64,000 nt of DNA from Pseudoneurospora amorphoporcata (taxonomy: Eukaryota; Ascomycota; Sordariomycetes; Sordariales; Sordariaceae): the NCBI GenBank assembly GCA_033297205.1, contig MU859104.1:124001-188000 (forward strand), in the 5' to 3' direction. Of this stretch, positions 22,601-31,881 are shown piece after piece. Numbering within the stretch: position 1 is the stretch's first letter; every line of letters starts with the position of its first letter. Below the pieces are notes generated by a model. It saw only the letters and a list, made by a program, of their open reading frames with translations. It made no database searches and had not been told where the DNA came from. The position numbers were made by a program, and so were the translations under genes.

Positions 22601-23664
22601 TAGAGACTTCAGCTCCTGATGAAGAGCTTCCGGCGGACAGCTTGCTTGAAGAGGCAGTAGCTCGGCAACGGTTTTGGTCTCCTAAGCCTGAGTCGATAAT
22701 ACTAGGCCATGAGCCATCATCACCGGAGCCGCGAGCAATCACAGTCTTGGAGGTCCAGATCCCCTCCAGGCGGATGTCACAAGCAGAGACAGTCATGGAC
22801 GTCGTGACTCCATCTGAGCCAATTCCACCTACCTCGCCATCACCTCCGCCGCGGGAACAAGAACAAAACATTGAAGATATCCAACCACAGCAGCAGCCAG
22901 AACAGCCAACAACCCCTGTGAAAGCAAAGCCGAGGAGAGGACGCCCACCCTCTGCCACTTCTCTCCCCACAGCAACAGTTACCACGGTCACCAAGGTCAA
23001 GACCAAATCAGGCCCCGGCCCAGGATCAGGTTCAGGACTACTGTCAAGCAGGAAAACAGCCCGGACACCTTCCACCACCACCACGACACGCACCACCGCC
23101 GCTGTTCCTATCGCCTCCGCAAAGAGAATACTCACACTCAAACAACAATCCCAATCTCGGCCCCAAGCCCAAACCCCCGGCACATCCAGATCCACCAAAT
23201 CTATCCTTTCACTTATCTCCTCCGACACGGACGACGAAGACGAGCTTACTCTTGATTTTGTCACCGGTACACCGTCAGGGACAGTGAACTCGATAAGAAA
23301 AAGGGGGAGGCCGAGGAAATCGATCACCACTAGCAGTGGCGTACCCAACTCACAATCCAGAGCGAAGAAGACCAGTACGTCGTTACTTTTGTCGTCGTCT
23401 CTCCTCCGCACGCCTTCCCGCAAAAAGATTACTAGTCTGGCAAAGATTGCTTCTTCTTCTATTAGTGTTGGGAGATCAACGCCTGTTAGTCGTTCTGGGG
23501 CTGTTCCTGGTGCTGGTAGTTCCAGAGCAGTGACTCCGAGTGCCGGGTCCGAGGCAGAGGACTTTGTGGGGTCAGAGGTGATCCAAATGCCAGGCGGGAC
23601 GCTGCGAAGGTGTGGTGAGGCTGGGTTTAGGTGTGACAGGAATTTTTGCTTTGGGTGTTTGTAG
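19630..23664 (+). CDS. Scm3/HJURP-like centromere protein with AT-hooks
   Basis: Intronless, 1344 aa. The N-terminus has an Scm3-type signature: helix SYAAFKLKSAFENIFEKYG (residues 47-65), then GDEIDLRTGEIVVDNGHI (72-89) and WRAPDLPPSVPWGGFW about 120 residues later. Family members chaperone the centromeric histone CENP-A/CenH3. The long middle is low complexity, rich in E, P, S, T and V, and bears three K/N-R-K/N-T-P motifs near residues 313, 392 and 468. Three AT-hooks (KRGRPGRK about 866, RRGRPP about 1101, KRGRPRK about 1224) suggest AT-rich DNA binding. The C-terminus is a conserved-looking cysteine patch, CGEAGFRCDRNFCFGC. Assignment to Scm3 rests on memory of the N-terminal motif; a different chromatin protein with the same motif is possible. 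Confidence 0.7.
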   Translation: MERPTKRPRTGPAPFDDEEVVGDELNHQPEEVNQLRDPGYQLEKARSYAAFKLKSAFENIFEKYGKDFDGIGDEIDLRTGEIVVDNGHIKSLRTDTIGLENDDDDESGSESGNEEETITPGQEIKQNATALQTASRPLPSMAPPSPFGAFSPGYNSFPGGPPQMSNMMYPGQAQFQSFPMPSGAFSSANVSIDPAWRAPDLPPSVPWGGFWTPGTQTRVKTVAKVQQLIAGTHHAQEGENEDDLLLDVSTTEITKATENAPVITKKLAPFRPPSIVSSPANHQLKKAAAISTPKAVGKPDAVNKNGEKKKTPKRKTPARTNPVEERITSRVEETDIHAAASPVVDGPSADTQSVIEPEPAVEQVPVAEKPVIEGQASVGSNTEEVKRKRMPNRKTPTSDKSSSARNADITRDNHLTSTHVTAAESETRPVVVYEPSIEDRSDQPSVDESRVEAPLVKDPAVATDQRTSKRNTPTRRVSTRAQDRQGPSTNPSANDSNQSALAPPVELPLVGAQLVVEIQSSLTAQSFSEQPSVQETIVEGPVVEENSIDEGPVAETEPPSAGGDEDQSASVSTAVTKLVNHDLPEVSNVADSRTARVRRRLSVRDQLFPVRAKQPLEELLASRYKNSLFNGESNANTTIPLQYYSPSHGALITKPSNQHLWVEIPVDGTLDPKAFQVMVDDDALISEVPAPEPGRETASILGTEDAVRSDIAKPQVTDGPETRVEAAEEGSPQSSDPPHEVFTRNVVDAAYAFSDEDEPAIPKTKIRRVELSEPDPKPKAAEKPSVKEFGIPTPSSSFDHGDQTTESEATSQTEIPVEELPVISAIMTTETARQTPTTGLLLLDKTNTNSEELPSLPEPVQVTKPKRGRPGRKPKTPLDLGNTISPGVTSTPAVAENPSEPVPFATALALTLPRRQSLRLSRGRRDSDVTIAESTTPQHATATVFQHEDESRVIRESPQCTPEPELEPEDETGGPASPTLSATFPASPELIETSAPDEELPADSLLEEAVARQRFWSPKPESIILGHEPSSPEPRAITVLEVQIPSRRMSQAETVMDVVTPSEPIPPTSPSPPPREQEQNIEDIQPQQQPEQPTTPVKAKPRRGRPPSATSLPTATVTTVTKVKTKSGPGPGSGSGLLSSRKTARTPSTTTTTRTTAAVPIASAKRILTLKQQSQSRPQAQTPGTSRSTKSILSLISSDTDDEDELTLDFVTGTPSGTVNSIRKRGRPRKSITTSSGVPNSQSRAKKTSTSLLLSSSLLRTPSRKKITSLAKIASSSISVGRSTPVSRSGAVPGAGSSRAVTPSAGSEAEDFVGSEVIQMPGGTLRRCGEAGFRCDRNFCFGCL

Positions 23665-24628
23665 AGTGTGTATCCGTCTCATCATTACGCATATGTGGGT
23701 GCATACGCTGTTGAGGAAATGTGGATGGTTGTTAAGGAGATAACATTGAGTAAGGGGGGGTTATTATCGGGACTTCGTTATTGGAGTTAGGTAGAAGTAC
23801 AATTATGTAGCATAGTTAATGCGATCTGGTCAATTACGGTTACCGGACTGCGGTGTTTGTTTACTGGGAATAGGAGTTTCGCACTCTGGTTAGGTACCTA
23901 GGTAACTGACTATAAGCTTAATGTACTATAGACGAAACTTGGAAATTTAAACGGTAAAGCAACCTCGAAGTGATTCTCCCACCCACACTTCTCAACCCAG
24001 ACTCCTCCTGGCCAATGTCTGCTTGCGATATGCTTTTTTCTTTGTTAGTACGTTGCCGGGTCACACACACCCCGAAAGGTAAAACAACGACGGAGAGGAG
24101 GAGGCAAACCGCTTCAAACTTTTCCATCAATGATCCTATATCATGAAAAGTAACCTTTAAACTGTAAAACCTAAACGGGAATCTTTTGCTCGGAAACGTA
24201 CTTCCAATGCTGCTGTGTCTCACCACAAACACCCATCACAACCAACACTCCAAAACGACTCCATCCATTCATCCACAAAGTAAAAATATCTTTGCTGCTC
24301 GCTTTCCCCCATCTGGCTGACTGAACAACACCATCTGCCCTGCCTTCATTCCTTCCCTCTCCGGCGCCCCACCATAATAAACAACCAAGCACGCACCTAG
24401 AAACCTCAGGCCACAGTCGACAAACGTATGCCTTTTCGCTGATAAGAATCGTGAATTGCCACGGTCATGGCGAATTGGAACCTCCGTTCGTAGGCAAAAC
24501 AACGCTGGATGATCGAATAGGCCTCGACGGTAATGGCGATACGCGCATCGGTATGTATGAAAATCGATCATTTCGGTTGGAACTTCCACAAATCCCATCG
24601 GGCTGGCGGCCTCATCCGATTCCACCCT
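23665..24628. other. Convergent 3' flanks of the Scm3-like gene and CK2 alpha
   Basis: About 960 bp, with one AGGTACCT palindrome at 23892-23899 (TAGGTACCTAGG). No gene seen on either strand. Confidence 0.5.
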
Positions 24629-25935
24629 CTAGTTGATAGTCTCGCCGGCCAGATAGCGCGTGCGCGTGGCCTCGTCGCGGACAGGGGCGAAGTAAGGGTG
24701 AGCCATAGCCTCCTTTGCGGTCAGACGTTCCTACAACATCAAATCGGGTCAGTTTTTGTGATTGTCAAGGTAAAAGTGGACACAGTCAAACAAACGTACG
24801 TTGTGATCGTAACGCAGCAGCTTGTCCAAGAAGTCAATAGCCTCGTTGCTCACGAAGCGCTGGTTCTCGGCGTTGATGAAGCTGTGCCAGGGTTTCCTCT
24901 GGAAGCGGCCGAGGATGTCGTCGTACTGAGTGTCCAGCTCGATCTCGTACTTGTCAAGATAGTCGAACAACTCGTCAGTGCCGAGGACCTTAGCGATCTT
25001 GACTAGTTGATCCGAGTTGCTCTGACCGTGGAAGAAGGGCTCCTTGCGGAAAATCATGGACGCGAACATGGCTCCCAAACTCCACATATCCAAGCTGTAG
25101 TCGTATTCCTGGAAATCAACCAGCAGCTCCGGGCCCTTGAAGTAGCGGGAAGCGACTCTAACGTTATACTCGGTGCCGGGGTGGTAGAACTCAGCGAGAC
25201 CCCAGTCGATAAGGCGAAGCTGTGGAAAGCAACAGAACGTGTTAGCTCGTAAGTGATGTGCGCTTCATTCCTGGGGGGTTCCAAACTTGCCTTTCTGTTC
25301 TCATGATCGATCATAACGTTATGAGGCTTCACATCGCGGTGCATAATGCCCTTGCTGTGACAGAAGTCGAGGGCCTTAAGGAGCTCGAAGATGTAGTAGC
25401 GGACGTCAAAGTCGTTGAATCTGGGGTACAGAGTGCGGAACTCGGTGTTGTTGACGTATTCGAAGATGAGCGATGGAGTCTTACTCTGGCTGTCCCTCAC
25501 AACGTCGAGCAAGGCGACGATGTTGGGGCCGCCTGCCAGGTTCTGGAGAATCTTGATCTCTCTCTTGATCTTCTTCTTCTTGACAGGCTTGAGCACCTTG
25601 ATGACGCATTTTTGGTAGTTAACCACGTTGATGCCCTCGAACACCTCGGAGTACTTTCCCCTGCCTGTACGAGTGGGTTGGCTGTTAGATTCGGCGCTTG
25701 TTTATTTTTTTATTTTTTTTTTCCAACGTGGAGGAGGGAGGCGCATGACACATACCAATCTTCCTGACCACCTCGTAGTTCTCGAGAACGCCCCAGCCTA
25801 AATGCGCAAAGCAGTCAGCAAACAGAAGGAACTTATGCGACGATGGAGTGATTGAAGCTCACTGATGTTGACAGAGTCGTAGTCCCAGTATGCGCGGGGC
25901 ATATTCTGGTTGACGTCGGCATAGACACGAGCCAT
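24629..25935 (-). CDS. cka: Casein kinase II catalytic (alpha) subunit
   Basis: Acidophilic Ser/Thr kinase, part of the CK2 tetramer; in Neurospora this subunit also phosphorylates the clock protein FRQ. Five exons, 25935..25863, 25797..25756, 25664..25291, 25219..24800 and 24730..24629, join in phase to 336 aa, the expected fungal length. Features in order: N-terminus MARVYADVNQNMPRAYWDYD, Gly-rich loop GRGKYSEVFEG (39-49), basic cluster KPVKKKKIKREIKIL, catalytic loop HRDVKPHNV (His147), DWG in place of DFG (RLIDWGLAEFYHPG), and C-terminal lobe DMWSLGAMFASMIF. Intron 3 has a GC donor (AAG|GCAAGT), others GT. The last exon encodes ERLTAKEAMAHPYFAPVRDE and the end of the protein. All catalytic residues are present. 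Confidence 0.96.
25220..25290 (-). other. GC-AG intron in the CK2 alpha gene
   Basis: Donor GCAAGT at 25290, branch GAGCTAACAC, acceptor TCCACAG at 25220, 71 nt. Only this splice keeps ENRK joined to LRLIDWG without insertion; the nearby GT shifts the frame. Confidence 0.85.
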
Positions 25936-27054
25936 GTTTGCGGTGGTGTTGGGAAAGGCGAGCACGCTCGATTGCGCGCCGGCAGCCCAGAATGAGGCTG
26001 TTGCTAGAGAAATGGTGACGGCTCGGATTGGGACCTGCGATGGCGCGCGAGGCTTTGTCGAGGGACAGTTGAAGACGGGTGGATAGGATCAGATGGTGGG
26101 ATGGAGAATGCAGTCCAATGCCACTGGCCGTCAGCGATGATGGACGTTGGATACCTGGGGGGCTAGACGCGGGCTGTGCGAGACGCATTCAGTTCGCAGG
26201 GAGGCTTTGCCGCTAGGATTTTGCTAGGCTTTTGTTGCTAGGCTTTGCTGGGGTCTATTGTGAGGGGCTCTGGTTGGTCCGCAGCCGGCGCCCGATCCTT
26301 GTTCGACCCTTGTGTCCCTAAATGGAGCCTTTTTGGAAAAGTGGCTCGTGGGTGATGTTATTTATGCCTGGCGGATGCAAAGTTGCCCTGACAACCTGTG
26401 AGAAAGCGACAACCAGCAGCAGCTGTCAGCGGGGTGCCTACCGTATGCACAACTCTAAACAGCACGGGGTCTCGCCCAGTCTGTTGTGTATGTACACAGT
26501 AGCAGCGGGCCCTATACTTACCTCTATATACGTCGTCTATGCAATGCCCTGTATAGAACATGTGGATGGGATCGAGAAGGACCTGGAGTGAATCAACAAA
26601 CTCAATATCCTTGATATCAACCAACAATGGGAAACATGAGAAACGCGGAACAACTCAATCGCCAGTCGTTCGGGCTATCAGCTTCCGTTTCAGAAGGCAC
26701 CAACGATCACAAACACAAAGTATCATGGCTGCCAACCGCCTCAACTTCACTTGAACTTCAAAGGGATGAGTGGCTACCTTGGGAGCTTGGGCGGGCAGGA
26801 TCGTATCAACTCCTCTACACCTTCCCTTATAGAGATCCTCCGAAAGGGTATTCAACCAATGTACTTACCTTACTTTAAGGGTCACCCTCTCAAGCGGCTT
26901 CCAAGCCTTTTACCATCGTTCTTGCCCTCTCGAAATTTCATTCTCAGAATAATGACCTGAAAGGACGGAAGGTGCCGGCATAGATATAACACCGATCTGC
27001 GAGGCTGTACCTCCCTGTCACCAGAACGATCGATGAACTTTTTTCTTTTCTTTT

Positions 27055-27093
<39 letters not shown>

Positions 27094-27699
27094 CCCAATC
27101 ATCAACTCCATCACCAGACCACCATCAAGCTCCATGGTGTCTATGGTCTCCGGCAACCTGGTTCGCCTGGCTAGTTGCCATTCCGTCGACTTTCTCGGCC
27201 AGTAAGCACCCTGGGTACCCAAGCGATCCCGATATTCACTTTTATCCATCTGTCCAAACAATCTCACGCTCATCAAAATTCTTCCAGGTCCCCAGCCGAA
27301 CTCGATGCAGGCATCCCGAAGCCCTATCTGGGCGGTATTCGATGTCCCCTTGGCAAGCACCGCAAGACATAGCCCTACATTGTGTCGACACTAATGACTA
27401 TCACGCTGGTGACGGCCACGGAGCTAAATGCAACATGGCGCCAACATACACATAAAGATGATACCCGTTGGGGAGGTGGAAGGAAGAAGCCCTTCCTCCA
27501 AGCGAGCTGCCATCTCAACGTCTCTCCCCGCAAGGGACTGATTTCACTTTGATCATATTTGCAAAAGTCTATATCTCAACACGTTCCTCGACGACACTGT
27601 TCGACAATATCCGTTCCTTCAGCGTGTTGTCTTGACCGCAGTCACAATGTGTAAACCTTCCTTCGAATGCCCTGTCGCCTCAGAACCGCATTCTTGTGG
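25936..27699. other. Upstream region of CK2 alpha with a poly-T tract
   Basis: 1.8 kb with no supported gene. The left part is the CK2 alpha promoter and leader. A 34-nt poly-T run covers 27060-27093. Frames up to about 140 codons exist on both strands but overlap and are homopolymer-derived. Confidence 0.45.
27060..27093 (+). repeat. 34-nt poly-T tract
   Basis: Uninterrupted T run preceded by a TTTTCTTTTC pyrimidine stretch, in intergenic DNA. Confidence 0.85.
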
Positions 27700-28389
27700 C
27701 TGACGTCAGGAGATAATACTCAATGCCCAGAGTCAATCTGCAAATAGAGATCCAAGGACTGGCGTCGTCACCTTGCGTTTCTCAACATAACGTCCATATA
27801 TTCGCCTTCTCATACCTTTGGCCCCGTCAAACCCGGGTTCAAGCTGCAAGTGGCCGGTTATCTGCCTCCCGTGCAACTCTGGTATGTGGGCACGGAAGCC
27901 ATCAACTTCACCGACCCCGAAAACACGGAAAGCGGCGACCCTACAGACGCAGACCGCTCGCTCCTCTGGCGCTGGCGCGGGTGGCCCGCCGCTCAGCAAC
28001 GGTGTGCTTTACTCACTGCTGGAGAGCCCCACCCTTTCGTCGGCCACGACCGTCCCATCGCCACAGCTATCCTTCATTCTCCCGCCAGCAGTTGGAGACC
28101 ACAAGTACTATTGCCTAGAAGTTTACGGCGGAGAACCCGACGGGCTGAACGGCATTGACGCGGACTTGGGTGTCATGATGAACAAAGGGCGTGATCCGAG
28201 ATTGGATGACGATACTTATCAGCTTTATTCGGTGGGCTTGCTGCTAAGACATGAAGGTGAGGCATGTACTCGAGGGTGGGGGTGTATGTGGTGGAGGAAC
28301 CGGGGCCGGATGAGGCAAAGGAGGTTTATGGGGATAAAAGCACGCGTGAATTGGCGAGGTGGGAGAGGCAGATGATCGAGCTTCTTTGA
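27700..28389 (+). pseudogene. Frameshifted relic of a protein of unknown family
   Basis: Protein-like sequence can be followed along this stretch only by changing frame three times. In order: RDPRTGVVTLRFST (about 27749-27790), then SIYSPSHTFGPVKPGFKLQV and GYLPPVQLWYVGTEAINFTD (about 27792-27955), then LSNGVLYSLLESPTLSSA, FILPPAVGDHKYYCLEVYGG and DDDTYQLYSVGLLLRHEG (about 27980-28257), then SRVGVYVVEEPGPDEAKEVY and WERQMIELL before a TGA at 28387. The segments are hydrophobic and acidic in a normal way and use no rare pattern, unlike shadow frames. I see no splice sites that would join them. I do not recognise the family. Sequencing indels are an alternative, though every neighbouring gene is intact. 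Confidence 0.55.
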
Positions 28390-29297
28390 GGTCTGAAGTC
28401 TTAGATGGGTGTCGGTGTTGGAATTGGTGTGGGAGTTTGGTTTTTATGGGTGTCCATGATTATATTCGTTTGTGTTTGATGACTTGGTGATGCTGTTAAC
28501 GATTGTAACGAAACTATCTATATGGCTTGCCAGGTACAAGACGAATTCTTTGCTACCTAAGTACCCTTCAAGTTCGCTATAATCCCACCTTGATAGCAAT
28601 GTTTTCTTTGTGTTCTTTGACTAATACTTCGTACAGTATCCAACCAGCCTTCTGTTTTGATCGGGCCCTTAAGTCCAAGTGCCGAGTAGTTCAAGTAGGC
28701 ATTTTAAGCCTACCACTCGGAGTCATTCAAGAAAAAAGGGGAAAGTAAACAAAGCTAAGGTTTAACCCATCATCTATTCAACCAGGTCACTCCCCGCACT
28801 TTAACAACCTCCTGTCAAGACCACCGATTATTCGCTTGTCCTGTAATAAGGGAAAACAAAGGAAAGGGTTATAAGCTGAACAGATAAAACATAGGAAGGG
28901 AAAAATTATTTGCGCCAAAGTCATCCCAAAAAACAAAAACAAAAAAACCGTAAGGTAAATATTTATAGTGCTAGAGGAGGAATCAGAGCGTTGACGCAAA
29001 GACCGAGAAAGAAAAAAAGACAGCAATCACATCAGGCACTGACACCACTTCAATCGCAAAGAACACGAGTCAACTACAAGGGGAATCTCAAATTGGTATT
29101 TAGGGTAGTTCGTAACTCCAATAGCTTCGCATCGCCATCATCATAGCGCATCCTCGCTTTTCCTTCCATCATCAAAATGTGAAATATCTCCAACTCTCCT
29201 AGTCAATCGTCATCATCATAAGCTCCCAAATCCTCCCTTATCGCGCGGGTTTCCTGCGGGCCATCGTGATGGGTGCAGTACGTTGACTCTACTTCCC
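28390..29297. other. Intergenic region between the gene relic and het-c
   Basis: 900 bp, A-rich in places (28725-29030). Serves as 3' flank of het-c. Nothing recognisable. Confidence 0.45.
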
Positions 29298-31881
29298 CTA
29301 GAATGGCCAACGACGCTCACGCTCTCCGCTCTCGTACTCCCTCCTTCTCTCCTCAAACGCGTCCTTAGCCCGTTGCGCAATCCTGTCCAGGAGACTAGGG
29401 CTCGAGGGGCGCTCCGGATCGGGGTAGGCGAGATCCTCGTCGTCGTGGCGGCGGTTAGAGTATCCGCCGCCGTACTCCTCCTCGTCATCGCGACGGTACC
29501 TGCGCTCCTCGCGGTACTCCTCGCCATCATCACGGCGGTATCGACTGTCCTCGTAGCCGTAGCCATCGGCGCCGTTGTCGTCCTGCTCATAGCGACGATA
29601 CTCCTGACGCTCGCTGCCATCGTCGTACCGCGTCTCAGTGTACTCGGCCTGGCCGTAGCGGCTGCCGTCTTGGCCATACTCGGTCGTGGTCTCCGAGTAT
29701 CCGCCGTCAGGGGTGTAGCCGCTGGAGCGATAGGCGCTGGTCGCATCGTTATTGAAACCGCCGCCTAGAATGTTGCCGGCGACCGCGCCGAGGAGACCGC
29801 CCTGGCTGTTGCTCTGCTGGCCACTGAGGAAGTCGGAGAAGCCCTGCTTGACACCGCCCATGATGCGGTCGGCGGCGGCGGCTGCGATCTTGTCCTCCAT
29901 AGTCTCGGGCGCCTCGTTCTTGAAGTTCTTGTGCATGCCCAGGGGCTTGCCGCAGCCGTGGCCGCAGTCCTGGACGCCTTCCTTGTGGTTCTCGCCGTTC
30001 AAGACGCCATCGCGGCTGAGCTTCTGGCGGTACTCCTCACGAGCGTCCTCGCCCAGATCGTTCCACCACTCCTCGACGGCGGAGAACATCATCTGGCGAC
30101 CCTCCTCGGCACCGTCCTCTCCCATGTCACGCTGGGCGGGGTGGTGAAGAATGCCGTAGATGATTCTGTTCAGAAGGCGGTCGACATCAGCGCCATCATC
30201 GTCCCAGGCGTCCATCAGCTGAGGCACAACCCAGCTGACCACCTTGGAGGCAGTGCGACCGGCGATCTCGTTGAGAATCTAATCCAAAGTTAGCACAGAA
30301 TCAGCTAGAAAGGATATGGACAAGCGTAGCGAACTCACGTTGGAGAAATGGTCCTTGGACAACATGGAATGGGTAGGGTCGGTGCAGTTGTCATCATCGA
30401 AAACAACGTGCTGCTCGTTCTTGGAGCTGTTGATGATCTCGGTAGCACCGGTGGCAAGCTCGTTCTTGACCTGGTCGATGAGAGGAATGATAACCGGAGC
30501 AATGATCTGGAAAACGAAAAGAGAAAGCTGCTCCTCGAGCTGCTCAACAAGCTTGGGCAGGATCGGGATCTTCTCAATAGCCTTCGAGATGGTCTGGAGG
30601 AGATCGTCGTGAAACTCGATGACAGGCATAACCTGGCGGTAGACCTGCTGGACGTAAACGGTGAACTCCTCAGGCTCTCTTGGGGACACGCTCATGTTCT
30701 CAAGCTGCGAGTTGGCTGCGTTCTCCTGGATCTCGTCAAGCTGGTTCTTCTTGTCGCTGCCGATCAAGCCATCGGGGATCTTGTCCAACAGGTCACGGAG
30801 AAGGCTGGTGTCGCTGTTGCGGCCGGCCTTCAGGGTTCCCTCGAGATCCTCGAGTTCGCTCTGGGTCATCTTGTCGGACAGTTCACCGGTGACGGAGTGC
30901 AAGAAATCAACACCACCGAAAGTACCAGTGACAATGGGGTAGACCGAGCGGCGAGCGCCCGGGATGCGCAGCTTGGTGTCGCGGCCGACGTGGGGGAAGA
31001 CGTCGCGCTCGCCCATCTCGATCAGAGCGAGCTCGGTGTAGTTACTGTGAGCGAGGTAATCTGGAAGATATTAGCCAATGTGTCACTCGTCGTTGAAAGA
31101 TTGCCGTAACCGTCTTCTTACCCTCCAAGCAATGCAATCCGGTACCCATAAGGCGGAGAGCTTCGTAGAGCTCGGTCTTGTCATGGGTCTTCTTGTACGA
31201 GCGACCTAGACGAATGCACCTGGAGAAGAGCTTGCGAACATGCTCGGCAGAGGTCATGATGCCAATGTTCTCGTTGGCAATATAGTTCTTCATGCCGGTC
31301 TCGGGGTCAATGGCCAGCTCGACACCCTCGTCGACAGGGCCACGGAGGCGGGGGTCGTAGTCGCGGGCGTCCACGTTGTCGGCATAGTTCTTAGGGTTGT
31401 CGATATGGTCCTCGGGGCGGTAGCAGCCCAGGCGGTCGGCGGTGACCTCGAACTCGCGGCTACCATAGCCGAAGGTCAGGAAACCGACAATGCAGAGAAT
31501 GAGACGGATGGCTTCGGCGGAAACAGCCTTGACGGTGCCGACATCGATGGCTTGGGAGTAGTCGCGGAGCCAGTTGCCAAAGTAGACGCGGGAAACGGAG
31601 AGCTTGTCGAAAGTCTTGCCGCCCATGGCGCGCGCCATGACGATCTTGAGGAGGGCATCTTCGATATCACCGTGGCGCCCTGTTTCCCATTTCTTTGATT
31701 AGCACCACAACGGTAAAGATTTCTGGCTGGTTAAAAAAAAAAAAGAAAAGAACGTACAGTTTTGGCCCTCGACCTTGGAGATTCCAGCAATGTTACCAGC
31801 ACCGAAGGCCAAGGCTGGGCTGGCGAACAGGTAGATAACGAGGAACCCGAGAACAAACGGGTAAGGTTTGAAGGACGCCAT
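29298..31881 (-). CDS. het-c: HET-C heterokaryon-incompatibility protein
   Basis: Homologue of Neurospora het-c, whose allelic differences trigger vegetative incompatibility together with a HET-domain partner (pin-c). Exons 31881..31758, 31679..31122, 31060..30339 and 30278..29298 join in phase to 794 aa. A signal peptide is clear at residues 1-25 (VLGFLVIYLFASPALA|FGAG). The Het-C domain follows: FGAGNIAGISKVEGQNWRHG, GNWLRDYSQAIDVGTVKAVS, a hydrophobic stretch LILCIVGFLTFGYG, then TFGGVDFLHSVTGELSDKMT. The middle part, near ENMSVSPREPEEFTVYVQQV, is where allelic specificity variation is expected by analogy. The C-terminal 150 residues are rich in Y, D, R, E and G, without the long pure glycine tract I associate with the Neurospora protein. 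Introns are 78, 61 and 60 nt, with typical sites. Confidence 0.93.

Noticed and set aside
21771..23423. A 550-codon antisense frame inside the Scm3-like gene
   Set aside because: Composed of S, G and V runs mirroring the low-complexity sense strand; the sense frame has the conserved N-terminus and AT-hooks.
30348..31109. A 253-codon antisense frame within het-c
   Set aside because: Crosses a het-c intron and lacks any recognisable domain; a shadow of the HET-C coding strand.
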